NCBI GenBank assembly: GCA_031425195.1
Contig: JANPIX010000008.1
Span: forward strand, 78,162-142,161
From: JANPIX01 sp031425195
Lineage (GTDB): Bacteria; Pseudomonadota; Alphaproteobacteria; Rhodobacterales; Rhodobacteraceae
Reading direction: 5' to 3'
Length of the DNA: 64,000 bases
Each line of letters begins with the position of its first letter. The stretch's first letter is position 1. Of this stretch, positions 1 to 6,802 are shown one piece after another. A model generated the notes under the pieces. The model saw only the letters and a list, made by a program, of their open reading frames with translations, was not told the DNA's origin and searched no databases. Position numbers and translations under genes: made by a program.

Positions 1-138
1 GGCACCGTCGTCGATCACCGTCACGCTGCGGCGTCCGCGCGCCAGATAAAGCGCTGCCGAAAGCCCGGCGTAACTGCCACCGACGACCGCAACATCAACC
101 GCCGCCATTTCTGCATTGCCGTCCAGCATCACGCCCAT
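1..138 (-). CDS. FAD-dependent oxidoreductase, thioredoxin reductase-like (5' part only)
   Basis: Only the N-terminal 46 codons lie in the window; the gene continues beyond base 1. The translation carries an FAD-binding dinucleotide fold: a beta strand VDVAVVGG, the glycine-rich turn GGSYAGLSAA, and a second strand ending in VTVID, as in thioredoxin-reductase-like flavoproteins. The ATG ending at 138 has AAGGG just upstream; an in-frame ATG at 108 is an alternative start. The substrate cannot be judged from this fragment. It diverges from rplY, with about 165 bases between them. Confidence 0.7.
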   Translation of the reverse strand, partial: MGVMLDGNAEMAAVDVAVVGGSYAGLSAALYLARGRRSVTVIDDGA

Positions 139-304
139 TTACCCTTGTTTCACACCGGTCATCATCCACCTGCGCCAACACCGCGTTCCCGGCGCGGTTC
201 CCCGCAGATTCCCGCTTTCCCTGCGGGCAAAACCCCGCTATAGCCCCCGGGTCGCGCCGCACACCCTTGGAGGGCGGTGGACTTATTTATATGGAGAACC
301 TCGA

Positions 305-907
305 ATGGCTGGTGAGATCCCTGATCTTATAGCCGAGGTACGGATGGGGACAGGCAAGGGGGCCGCCCGTCAAGCTCGTCGTGAGGGCAACGTACCCGGT
401 ATCGTTTATGGCGGCGGGATTGATCCCGTGGCGATCAACGTGAACTACAATTCCCTGATCAAGCGTTTGAAAGCAGGCCGTTTCCTGCAGACGCTGTTCA
501 ATCTGAAAGTCGCGGGTCAGGAAGACGTTCGCGTCATCTGCCGCCATGTGCAGCGTGATGTCGTGAAAGACATCCCGACACATCTGGATCTGATGCGCCT
601 GCGCCGCACGTCGCGCATCGGTCTTTTCATCCATGTGACTTTCATCAACCATGAAGATTCGCCGGGTCTGAAGCGTGGCGGCACCCTGACGGTTGTGCGT
701 CCCGAAGTGGAACTTGAAGTGACGGCGGGTGACATTCCCGACCACATCACGGTTGATCTTGCAGGCAAGCAGATCGGCGATGTCATTCACATCAATGATG
801 TGGTGCTTCCCGAAGGTGCAAAGCCCACAATCGACCGGAACTTCGTGATTGCCAACATCTCGGCCCCTTCGGGCCTGCGGTCCACGGACAACGACGAAGA
901 AGCCTGA
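305..907 (+). CDS. rplY: 50S ribosomal protein L25/general stress protein Ctc
   Basis: A 200-residue protein of the long (Ctc-type) L25 form, which binds 5S rRNA in the large ribosomal subunit. The N-terminal L25 barrel (about residues 5-95, with GTGKGAARQARREGNVPGIVYG) is followed by the TL5/Ctc C-terminal beta domain (about 100-185). The frame is open further upstream to base 116, but the start at 305 has GGAGAACC before it and matches the family N terminus. A terminator follows, and then pth, the usual bacterial rplY-pth order. Confidence 0.96.
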   Translation: MAGEIPDLIAEVRMGTGKGAARQARREGNVPGIVYGGGIDPVAINVNYNSLIKRLKAGRFLQTLFNLKVAGQEDVRVICRHVQRDVVKDIPTHLDLMRLRRTSRIGLFIHVTFINHEDSPGLKRGGTLTVVRPEVELEVTAGDIPDHITVDLAGKQIGDVIHINDVVLPEGAKPTIDRNFVIANISAPSGLRSTDNDEEA

Positions 908-926
908 TCCTTTGGTCAGGATCTGG

Positions 927-958
927 AAAACGCGGGGGGCAATCGCCTTCCGCGTTTT
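927..958 (+). terminator. Rho-independent-like terminator after rplY
   Basis: The stem AAAACGCGG (927-935) pairs with CCGCGTTTT (950-958), and an inner GGC/GCC pair closes an AATC loop. It ends in TTTTGCTTT and lies 20 bases past the rplY stop, so rplY and pth may be partly uncoupled. Confidence 0.65.
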
Positions 959-1018
959 GCTTTGGTTGAACGTTGGCCGAACGACGCTTAGACAGGCCTA
1001 AAGGAAAGGATCACGCCG

Positions 1019-1705
1019 TTGAAACTTTTTGTCGGTCTGGGCAACCCGGGTGCAAAGTATGCGGGCAACCGGCATAACATCGGCTTTATGGCCGTTGACC
1101 GGATTGCAGCGGATCATGGCTTTGGCCCGTGGAAATCGACGTTCAAGGGTCAGGCGAGCGACGGCCGCCTTGGCGACGAAAAGGTGCTTCTTCTTAAACC
1201 GCAAACCTTCATGAACCTTTCGGGTGAAAGCGTGCAGTCGGCCCTGGCGTTTCACCGTCTGGCGCTGGCTGATGTGATCGTCTTTCACGACGAACTTGAT
1301 CTGGCACCCGGCAAATGCCGGTTCAAGCAAGGCGGTGGGCATGCAGGCCACAACGGCCTTCGGTCCATCCATGCGCATCTGGGCGATGCTTACGGGCGGG
1401 TTCGGCTGGGCATTGGTCATCCGGGCCACAAGGATGCCGTCGCAGCCTATGTGCTGAACGACTTTGCCAAGGACGATGCCGGGTGGCTTGATGATCTGCT
1501 GCGTGGCTTGTCCGATGGCGCAGGTGAACTGGCCGCCGGACAGCCGGAAAAATTCATGACAAAGGTCGCCTTGCGCATGGGCGGTGCCCCCGCTGCCGAT
1601 CCGGACCCGCGCATACGCCCTGCCCCGGTGCCCCGACCGGTGGCCCCGGTGGCCGAGCCTGACCCGCGCTCGCCGATGCAACGCCTGCTTGACCGCTTCA
1701 AATGA
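1019..1705 (+). CDS. pth: Peptidyl-tRNA hydrolase (TTG start)
   Basis: A 228-residue peptidyl-tRNA hydrolase, which releases peptides from prematurely dropped peptidyl-tRNA. The start region reads KLFVGLGNPGAKYAGNRHNIGF, with the catalytic His at residue 19, followed by the family segments KPQTFMNLSGESV and HDELDL..G. No ATG or GTG fits the family N terminus; a TTG at 1019 lies behind an AGGAAAGGA ribosome-binding site, so TTG is the likely start. The last 40 residues are a Pro/Arg-rich tail beyond the usual 190-200 residue enzyme, which is common in this group. Confidence 0.95.
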   Translation: MKLFVGLGNPGAKYAGNRHNIGFMAVDRIAADHGFGPWKSTFKGQASDGRLGDEKVLLLKPQTFMNLSGESVQSALAFHRLALADVIVFHDELDLAPGKCRFKQGGGHAGHNGLRSIHAHLGDAYGRVRLGIGHPGHKDAVAAYVLNDFAKDDAGWLDDLLRGLSDGAGELAAGQPEKFMTKVALRMGGAPAADPDPRIRPAPVPRPVAPVAEPDPRSPMQRLLDRFK

Positions 1706-1717
1706 ACAGGAACCATC

Positions 1718-2095
1718 ATGGCTGATGATCGCCTTCCTTCTGTCAACGTGCTGGGTACGGCGCTGGAGCCTTGTTCCGTCCGGCCCTTGACGGGGTTCTA
1801 TCGCAACGGGTGCTGCGATACCGGCCCGATGGACCGTGGCCACCATACGGTCTGCGCCGTGATGACGAACGAATTTCTTGCCCTGTCCAAGTATCTTGGC
1901 AACGACCTTTCCACCCCGCGCCCGGAATTCGGCTTTGCAGGACTGAAGGCCGGTGATCGCTGGTGCCTGTGTGCCGGGCGTTTCCTGCAGGCCCATTCCG
2001 AAGGGGCGGCCCCGCAGGTGCGGCTGGCCGCGACACACGAACGTGCGCTGGACGTTGTGCCGATGGATGTCCTGTCGGCCTATGCTGCCGACTGA
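1718..2095 (+). CDS. DUF2237 family protein
   Basis: A 125-residue cytoplasmic protein of unknown function that matches the DUF2237 family: a compact domain with GFYRNGCCDTG near the start, followed by HTVCAVMT and GDRWCLCAGRF, and a near-invariant set of Cys, His and Trp residues. It begins 12 bases after pth and is probably cotranscribed with it. Its last 16 bases overlap the 3' end of the opposite-strand regulator gene, giving a convergent antisense overlap. Confidence 0.85.
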   Translation: MADDRLPSVNVLGTALEPCSVRPLTGFYRNGCCDTGPMDRGHHTVCAVMTNEFLALSKYLGNDLSTPRPEFGFAGLKAGDRWCLCAGRFLQAHSEGAAPQVRLAATHERALDVVPMDVLSAYAAD

Positions 2096-2625
2096 ACCTG
2101 TTTGGCGTTGCCTGCCGTCGGCGCATCGCGCATCAGATCGTCGATGAACAGGCTTAACAACTGCGACCGGCCCGTGACGCCCGCCTTGCGGTAGATCGCA
2201 TTCGTCTGCGCCTTGACCGTGCCTTCGCTCGTTTCGCGCAGGCCAGCGATTTCCGCCGTGGACATTCCTTTGATCGCAAACAGCGCAACATCGCGTTCGG
2301 CGGGCGTCAGCCCCCATTCGTCAAACCGTTCCTGCATCACATCCATGAACGCCGCCGACGCCAGCCGAAGCCGTTCTTCCGCGCGCTGTCGCCCCCGCAA
2401 GGCGCCAGTCAAAGACACGATACCGACGACAACCCCCAGCAAAAGACCCACCGCCGCGCCGATTTCCAGCATCTCGCGCGACTGCCAGCTGAGGGGCACC
2501 GTCCAGAACCCTATCGATGCAGATAGAATGTCGAAGATGAAAAAGAACGCGCTGACGACCTGCACGACAAGCGCCAACAGCACAATGATCGGCAGGCCGG
2601 AATAAAGACGTCGCAGCCGCGCCAC
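2080..2625 (-). CDS. Membrane-anchored LuxR-type HTH transcriptional regulator
   Basis: A 181-residue protein with two predicted membrane helices (residues about 11-33 and 52-74), a short basic linker, and a C-terminal LuxR-type DNA-binding helix-turn-helix (about 104-165; LTPAERDVALFAIKGMSTAEIA, then TSEGTVKAQTNAIYRKAGV). It has no receiver or autoinducer domain, so any signal must arrive through the membrane part or a partner. It starts at a GTG behind AAGGA, 3 bases after the stop of the exported-protein gene, so the two are almost certainly cotranscribed and may act together. Confidence 0.88.
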   Translation of the reverse strand: MARLRRLYSGLPIIVLLALVVQVVSAFFFIFDILSASIGFWTVPLSWQSREMLEIGAAVGLLLGVVVGIVSLTGALRGRQRAEERLRLASAAFMDVMQERFDEWGLTPAERDVALFAIKGMSTAEIAGLRETSEGTVKAQTNAIYRKAGVTGRSQLLSLFIDDLMRDAPTAGNAKQVQSAA

Positions 2626-2628
2626 GGT

Positions 2629-3123
2629 TTATTCCTTGACTTCGTTCTGCGAGGGCGGCGTGTCAGGATCAGGCTCGTCAGTTGGCACACCTTCGTCGCC
2701 GATGGCAGTGCCGCCATCGCCATCATCCGACACGTCGACATTCGTGCCACCACCGCCACCCTGGGGATTGCGATCAGGCCGCGAACTGCCATCCGGGCGG
2801 TTTGGCCGGTTCTCATCGCCAACGCCTTGGTCCGGCGGGGGGCTTGGGTCATCGTCGCTGTCTGCCATCTCCACCTTCGGGCGAAAATAATCCCGCAACA
2901 CTTCACCCGTGTTTGGGTTAAGCACGATCTCACGCTCGCCCTCGTCAACATAGCCAAGGATCAGAACCCGCCCCAGCCAAGTGCGGGTGATGGTGATGTG
3001 CCTGAACCCCTGTTCGCGCAATTGCACGACAATGCCGTCCGACACCGGATCAGCCAGCGCAAGCGACGCCGTCAAAGCGAGCCACGCACACACCGCCGTT
3101 CCCATTTGCCTGACGTTCCGCAC
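2629..3123 (-). CDS. Exported PepSY-like protein with acidic Pro/Gly-rich tail
   Basis: A 164-residue protein that starts at GTG with GGAGG five bases upstream. Residues 1-24 form a signal peptide (cleavage likely after ASLALA). A small PepSY-like fold follows (about 27-82), with VVQLREQGF, LGRVLI and REIVLNPNTGEVLRDYF. The remaining half is a low-complexity tail of Asp, Pro, Gly, Asn and Arg. It is the first gene of a two-gene unit with the membrane-bound LuxR regulator, so it could be a periplasmic sensor or modulator for it; this role is inferred from position only. Confidence 0.75.
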   Translation of the reverse strand: MRNVRQMGTAVCAWLALTASLALADPVSDGIVVQLREQGFRHITITRTWLGRVLILGYVDEGEREIVLNPNTGEVLRDYFRPKVEMADSDDDPSPPPDQGVGDENRPNRPDGSSRPDRNPQGGGGGTNVDVSDDGDGGTAIGDEGVPTDEPDPDTPPSQNEVKE

Positions 3124-3213
3124 CTAATCCTCCAACATCATGGTGCCAATCATGCCGCGCGACGCTGCCGCATGCAAAGCATAAGGCATCCGCAAACTGC
3201 CACGAACGCGGCA

Positions 3214-3229
3214 ATAAACTTTGGTTTAT
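3214..3229. promoter_or_regulatory. Perfect dyad upstream of the PepSY/LuxR unit
   Basis: ATAAAC-TTTG-GTTTAT is a 6+6 perfect inverted repeat about 90 bases upstream of the GTG at 3123, in a locally AT-rich spot. It could be the operator of the membrane LuxR regulator. That is inference from position and symmetry. Confidence 0.35.
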
Positions 3230-3251
3230 GCGGTTTTGAGGGACAGGCCCG

Positions 3252-3274
3252 CTGACGCGCGACGGGCGCGTCAG
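3252..3274 (-). terminator. GC-rich hairpin overlapping the trpB stop codon
   Basis: CTGACGCGC (3252-3260) pairs perfectly with GCGCGTCAG (3266-3274) around a 5-base loop. The stem covers the trpB stop codon (3271-3273). There is no T-run after it on the minus strand, so it may be a Rho-aided or mRNA 3'-end stabilising structure rather than a classic terminator. Confidence 0.4.
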
Positions 3275-4503
3275 ATCTTCATGTCAAAGCCCAGATGCTT
3301 GGCCACAGTAAAGATGTCCTTGTCGCCCCGGCCACACATGTTCATCACGATGATATGGTCGGCGGGCAGCGTCGGGGCAATCTTCATCACATGGGCCAGC
3401 GCGTGGCTTGGCTCCAGCGCCGGTATGATCCCTTCGAGGGCACAGGAAAGCTGAAACGCCTCAAGCGCCTCGGCATCGGTGATGCTGACATAGGTGGCGC
3501 GCTTGGTGTCGTGCAGCCAGGCATGTTCCGGGCCGATACCGGGGTAATCCAGCCCCGCACTGATGCTGAACCCTTCCAGAATCTGGCCATCGGGGTCTTG
3601 CAGCAGATACGTGCGATTGCCATGCAGAACGCCCGGTCGCCCGCCGGTCAGACTGGCGCAATGCTGCATCCTGTCATCCACGCCTTTGCCGCCAGCCTCC
3701 ACCCCGATGATGTTCACGGTCGGGTCGTCAAGGAACGGATAGAACAGCCCCATCGCGTTGGAACCACCCCCAATTGCCGCAATGACAGTGTCGGGCAACC
3801 GCCCCTCGCCCTCTTGCTCGGCCAGTTGCCAGCGCACTTCCTTGCCGATGATGCTTTGGAAATCCCGCACCATCGCCGGATAGGGATGCGGCCCGGCCAC
3901 GGTACCAATGCAATAAAACGTGTCGCGCACATTCGTCACCCAGTCGCGCAGCGCGTCGTTCATCGCGTCCTTCAGCGTACCGCGACCACTGGTCACCGGA
4001 ATGACCTCGGCCCCCAGCAGCTTCATGCGGAACACGTTAGGTGCTTGCCGCTCCACATCGTGCGCGCCCATGTAGACGACGCACTTCAACCCGAACTTCG
4101 CGCAGACCGTTGCCGTGGCAACGCCGTGCTGGCCTGCGCCGGGTTCTGCGATGATCCGGGTCTTGCCCATCCGGCGCGCCAGAATGATCTGCCCCAAGAC
4201 GTTGTTGATCTTGTGGGCACCCGTATGGTTCAACTCGTCCCGCTTCATGTAGATCTTGGCGCCACCCAGATGCTTTGTCAGACGCTCGGCATAATAAAGC
4301 GGGCTGGGCCGGCCAACGTAATGCTTCCACAGCCAATCCATCTCGGCCCAGAAATCCGGGTCCGTCTTGGCAAACTCATACCGCGCCTCAAGATCAAGGA
4401 TCAGCGGCATGAGCGTTTCGCTGACGAAACGCCCGCCAAACTGGCCAAAACGGCCCTGTTCATCCGGGCCGGTCATGAAGCTGTTGATCAGGTCTTCGGG
4501 CAT
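3271..4503 (-). CDS. trpB: Tryptophan synthase beta chain
   Basis: A 410-residue PLP enzyme that condenses indole with L-serine to give tryptophan, normally in an alpha2-beta2 complex with TrpA. Visible motifs are FGGRFVSETLMP near the N terminus, HTGAHKIN with the PLP lysine at residue 98, the phosphate-binding GGGSNAMG, and a C-terminal MCGRGDKD. The ATG at 4503 has AAAGGA six bases upstream; a TTG two codons earlier has none. In relatives trpB follows trpF directly; here a GNAT gene and an opposite-strand antitoxin-like gene lie between them. No trpA is present in the window. Confidence 0.97.
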   Translation of the reverse strand: MPEDLINSFMTGPDEQGRFGQFGGRFVSETLMPLILDLEARYEFAKTDPDFWAEMDWLWKHYVGRPSPLYYAERLTKHLGGAKIYMKRDELNHTGAHKINNVLGQIILARRMGKTRIIAEPGAGQHGVATATVCAKFGLKCVVYMGAHDVERQAPNVFRMKLLGAEVIPVTSGRGTLKDAMNDALRDWVTNVRDTFYCIGTVAGPHPYPAMVRDFQSIIGKEVRWQLAEQEGEGRLPDTVIAAIGGGSNAMGLFYPFLDDPTVNIIGVEAGGKGVDDRMQHCASLTGGRPGVLHGNRTYLLQDPDGQILEGFSISAGLDYPGIGPEHAWLHDTKRATYVSITDAEALEAFQLSCALEGIIPALEPSHALAHVMKIAPTLPADHIIVMNMCGRGDKDIFTVAKHLGFDMKI

Positions 4504-4619
4504 GGTCAATCCTTTGGCTGTTGTCGTGGATGTAGCGCCCGCCGCGTGCTTGGTAAAGCGTCACGCTTGAAAATCAACGCGGCGGCACCTACGATGCGGC
4601 AGCGCTGGTGGAGGTTGCG

Positions 4620-4850
4620 ATGCATGTCACCCTGAACGAAGCCAAGGCCAATCTGGCACGGCTGCTCGATGCGGTCGATAACGGATACGAAGTCGTGATC
4701 CAACGCCCCGGTCGCGCGGCAATCCGCCTTGTTTCCGACGCCGCCCCCGCGCGGCGTGTGGAACTGCCCGAGGCGTTGCGCGGATTGGTGCCGGACGTTC
4801 TGGAGCCTGCCGCCGAACAGGTATCGCGCCCTTGGGAAAGCGCGGAATAA
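4620..4850 (+). CDS. Orphan Phd/YefM-type antitoxin-like protein
   Basis: A 76-residue protein with the Phd/YefM N-terminal fold (LNEAKANLARLLDAVDNGYEVVIQRPGRAAIRLV) that normally binds DNA and neutralises a partner toxin. GGAGG lies 5 bases before the ATG at 4620, which is preferred over the GTG at 4608. No toxin gene follows: 4 bases downstream the opposite-strand GNAT gene ends. It is therefore either a solitary repressor or the remnant of a toxin-antitoxin pair, inserted between trpB and the trpF-GNAT genes. Confidence 0.82.
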   Translation: MHVTLNEAKANLARLLDAVDNGYEVVIQRPGRAAIRLVSDAAPARRVELPEALRGLVPDVLEPAAEQVSRPWESAE

Positions 4851-4854
4851 CCCT

Positions 4855-5298
4855 TCAATCGAGCCGCTTTTTATACCCGATATGCGACGGTACGAACCCC
4901 AGACGGTCATAAAAGGCATGGGCGCGCTGGCGGGTCTTGTCGGTGGTCAGTTGCAATATGGCGGCCCCCGCCGCACGGGCCCGATGTTCGCATTCTGCCA
5001 TCAAGGCGGCCCCGATCCCGTTTGACCGCTGGTCGTCGGCCACGCGCACCGCCTCGATCACCGCGCGCGTGGCCCCGCCACGCGACAACCCGTCCAGCAC
5101 TGTCAACTGGCAGGTTGCAACGACCCGGCCCGCGTCATCCTCGGCCACGATCAACTGATGCATCGGGTTGGCCGTGATCCGGTCGAACGCGTCAAGATAG
5201 GCCTTCAACTCCGCACCTTCGCGCGCCTGCCCCAGCGGATCGTCGGACAGCAAACTGACAATGGCAGGCACATCGCGGCAATGGGCATCACGGAACAT
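4855..5298 (-). CDS. GNAT family N-acetyltransferase
   Basis: A 147-residue acetyl-CoA-dependent acetyltransferase. The acetyl-CoA loop is in DDQRSNGIGAALMAECEHRA (about residues 88-107), and the C-terminal strand LTTDKTRQRAHAFYDRLGF is typical of the fold. The substrate is unknown. The ATG at 5298 overlaps the trpF stop (TGATG), indicating translational coupling; a GTG one codon earlier is also possible. It is downstream of trpF and convergent with the orphan antitoxin gene. Confidence 0.88.
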   Translation of the reverse strand: MFRDAHCRDVPAIVSLLSDDPLGQAREGAELKAYLDAFDRITANPMHQLIVAEDDAGRVVATCQLTVLDGLSRGGATRAVIEAVRVADDQRSNGIGAALMAECEHRARAAGAAILQLTTDKTRQRAHAFYDRLGFVPSHIGYKKRLD

Positions 5299-5939
5299 CA
5301 CCGGGCTGCCGCCTTAACAAACTCCGCAATGAGCGCGTGATCCTTGATCCCCGGCGCGCTTTCGACGCCGGACGACACATCAACCTGCCGCGCCCCGGTC
5401 AGCCGCACAGCGTCAGCCACGTTTCCTGCCGTCAGCCCGCCCGCCAGCATCCAGGGGCGCAGCCATTTGCGCCCGACAAGCAGCCGCCAATCAAACGCCA
5501 GACCATTCCCACCCGGCAAATCAGCGCCTGCCGCTGGCTTTGCATCGACAAGGATCTGATCGGCCACCAGCGAATATTCCGTCAAGGCGTCAAGATCATC
5601 AGCATTCGCCACACCCACCGCCTTCATCACCGGCAAGCCATAGCGCGCGCGGATTTCGGCCACGCGGCCCGGCGTCTCATGCCCATGCAGTTGCAACATG
5701 TCGAGAGGGACATCCTGCGTAATGGCATCCAGAATGGCATCCGTCGCATCAACGACAAGCGCCACTTTGGCCAATCCGGGGGGGGCGGCCAACGCCGCCA
5801 CACGCGCTTGATCGATGCTCACGTTGCGTGGGCTTTTTTCAAAGAAAACGAAACCTGCATAACCCGCACCCGCCTGTGCCGCAGCCATCACATCGCCCGC
5901 TGTTCGCAGGCCGCAAATCTTGACACGAACGTCGGTCAT
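5298..5939 (-). CDS. trpF: Phosphoribosylanthranilate isomerase
   Basis: A 213-residue TIM-barrel enzyme that converts N-(5-phosphoribosyl)anthranilate to 1-(carboxyphenylamino)-1-deoxyribulose 5-phosphate in tryptophan synthesis. It has the N-terminal VKICGL with the catalytic Cys, GFVFFEKSPRNVS, LDMLQLHGHET, and the phosphate-binding C-terminal VDVSSGVESAPGIKD. It starts 1 base after lapA stops and overlaps the following GNAT gene, so lapA-trpF-GNAT form one transcript, probably driven from ihfB or further upstream. Confidence 0.96.
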   Translation of the reverse strand: MTDVRVKICGLRTAGDVMAAAQAGAGYAGFVFFEKSPRNVSIDQARVAALAAPPGLAKVALVVDATDAILDAITQDVPLDMLQLHGHETPGRVAEIRARYGLPVMKAVGVANADDLDALTEYSLVADQILVDAKPAAGADLPGGNGLAFDWRLLVGRKWLRPWMLAGGLTAGNVADAVRLTGARQVDVSSGVESAPGIKDHALIAEFVKAAAR

Positions 5940-5940
5940 G

Positions 5941-6300
5941 TCAGCTTGCCTTCCGCTCCAGCAGCGCCAGAACGTCGTCTTTCGGCGGCTGGGCGGTGGC
6001 GTCGCGCATGACGGCCAGTTCCCGTTCCAGACGCGTCACCTCGCGTGATTTCTTGCTCGCGACGGACCGATGCTTGTGTTCGCGGAACCACTCCCACAAA
6101 AACCCGATGAGAAGCCCAGCAACGATACCGGCGAAAATGATCAGAAACAGGGGAAGGTCGGCAGACCACGTCAGACCCAGAAACATGCCCAGATCATCCG
6201 GCAAAAGCCGCACAGTGACCAGGCTGCGGTTTGCCAGCGCGACTGTGACAAGCCCAAGCGCCAGACAAAACAGAAACAGATAGCGCAGCGCGCGGATCAT
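5941..6300 (-). CDS. lapA: LapA family (DUF1049) inner-membrane protein
   Basis: A 119-residue protein with two membrane helices (about 7-25 and 45-68, the latter containing LIIFAGIVAGLLIGFLWEW), then a coiled, charged cytoplasmic tail with RLERELAVMRD. This is the LapA/DUF1049 layout; the E. coli relative works in lipopolysaccharide assembly control. The ATG at 6300 with AAGG upstream is preferred over the GTG at 6312. The ihfB-lapA-trpF order is conserved in Rhodobacterales. Confidence 0.85.
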   Translation of the reverse strand: MIRALRYLFLFCLALGLVTVALANRSLVTVRLLPDDLGMFLGLTWSADLPLFLIIFAGIVAGLLIGFLWEWFREHKHRSVASKKSREVTRLERELAVMRDATAQPPKDDVLALLERKAS

Positions 6301-6332
6301 GGGCCTTGCCACCTTTCGCGAAATCTTCGCGG

Positions 6333-6614
6333 TTACTTGCCGTTCAGACGGTCGCGCAACAGCTTGCCCGTCTTGAAGAACGGCACCTTTTTGTCTTCCA
6401 CTTCAACCGCCTCACCCGTGCGGGGGTTCCGCCCCGTCCGCGCATCACGCGCTTTCACGGAAAAAGCGCCAAAGCCACGGAGTTCCACACGGTCGCCCTT
6501 GGCAAGCGCGTCGATGATTTCTTCAAACACAGTGTTCACAATGCGTTCGACATGCCGCTGTGTCAGATGCGGATTTTCATCAGCAATCTTCTGTATAAGT
6601 TCCGAACGGATCAT
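6333..6614 (-). CDS. ihfB: Integration host factor subunit beta
   Basis: A 93-residue HU/IHF-family DNA-bending protein: IRSELIQKIADENPHLTQRHVERIV, then RVELRGFGAFSVKARDARTGRNPRTGE, which holds the beta-arm tip (RNPRTGE) that inserts its Pro into DNA. The C terminus, KVPFFKTGKLLRDRLNG, is typical of the beta subunit. The frame stays open upstream to 6749, but the N terminus of the family fixes the start at 6614. It follows the rpsA terminator. Confidence 0.95.
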   Translation of the reverse strand: MIRSELIQKIADENPHLTQRHVERIVNTVFEEIIDALAKGDRVELRGFGAFSVKARDARTGRNPRTGEAVEVEDKKVPFFKTGKLLRDRLNGK

Positions 6615-6753
6615 TCGAAGTGTCCCCCCAAGGTGCTGATTGGCAGCCGCACCCACGGTGTTGTTATTGCCCGCGACTATAGGCAAAAAAACCAAGCTGA
6701 CAAACAGGAAAGCCGTGGCACCGGTGACCGAAGCGGTTTGGCAACACAAAACA

Positions 6754-6783
6754 AAAGGGCCCCGCCTTGCGGCAGGGCCCTTT
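6754..6783 (-). terminator. Rho-independent terminator of rpsA
   Basis: AAAGGGCCC and GGGCCCTTT form the outer stem, with an inner GCC/GGC stem and a TTGC loop. Read on the minus strand it runs into TTTTGTTTTG. It sits just past the rpsA stop and separates rpsA from ihfB. Confidence 0.8.
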
Positions 6784-6802
6784 CATCATTCTTTGTGACC
6801 TA

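Noticed and set aside
139..304. Possible riboswitch or leader before rplY
   Set aside because: A small hairpin around CCGCAG...CTGCGG is visible, but nothing matches a known riboswitch and the region is short.
998..2317. 439-codon minus-strand frame across pth and the DUF2237 gene
   Set aside because: It is antisense to two well-supported genes and overlaps the LuxR gene; its translation shows no domain.
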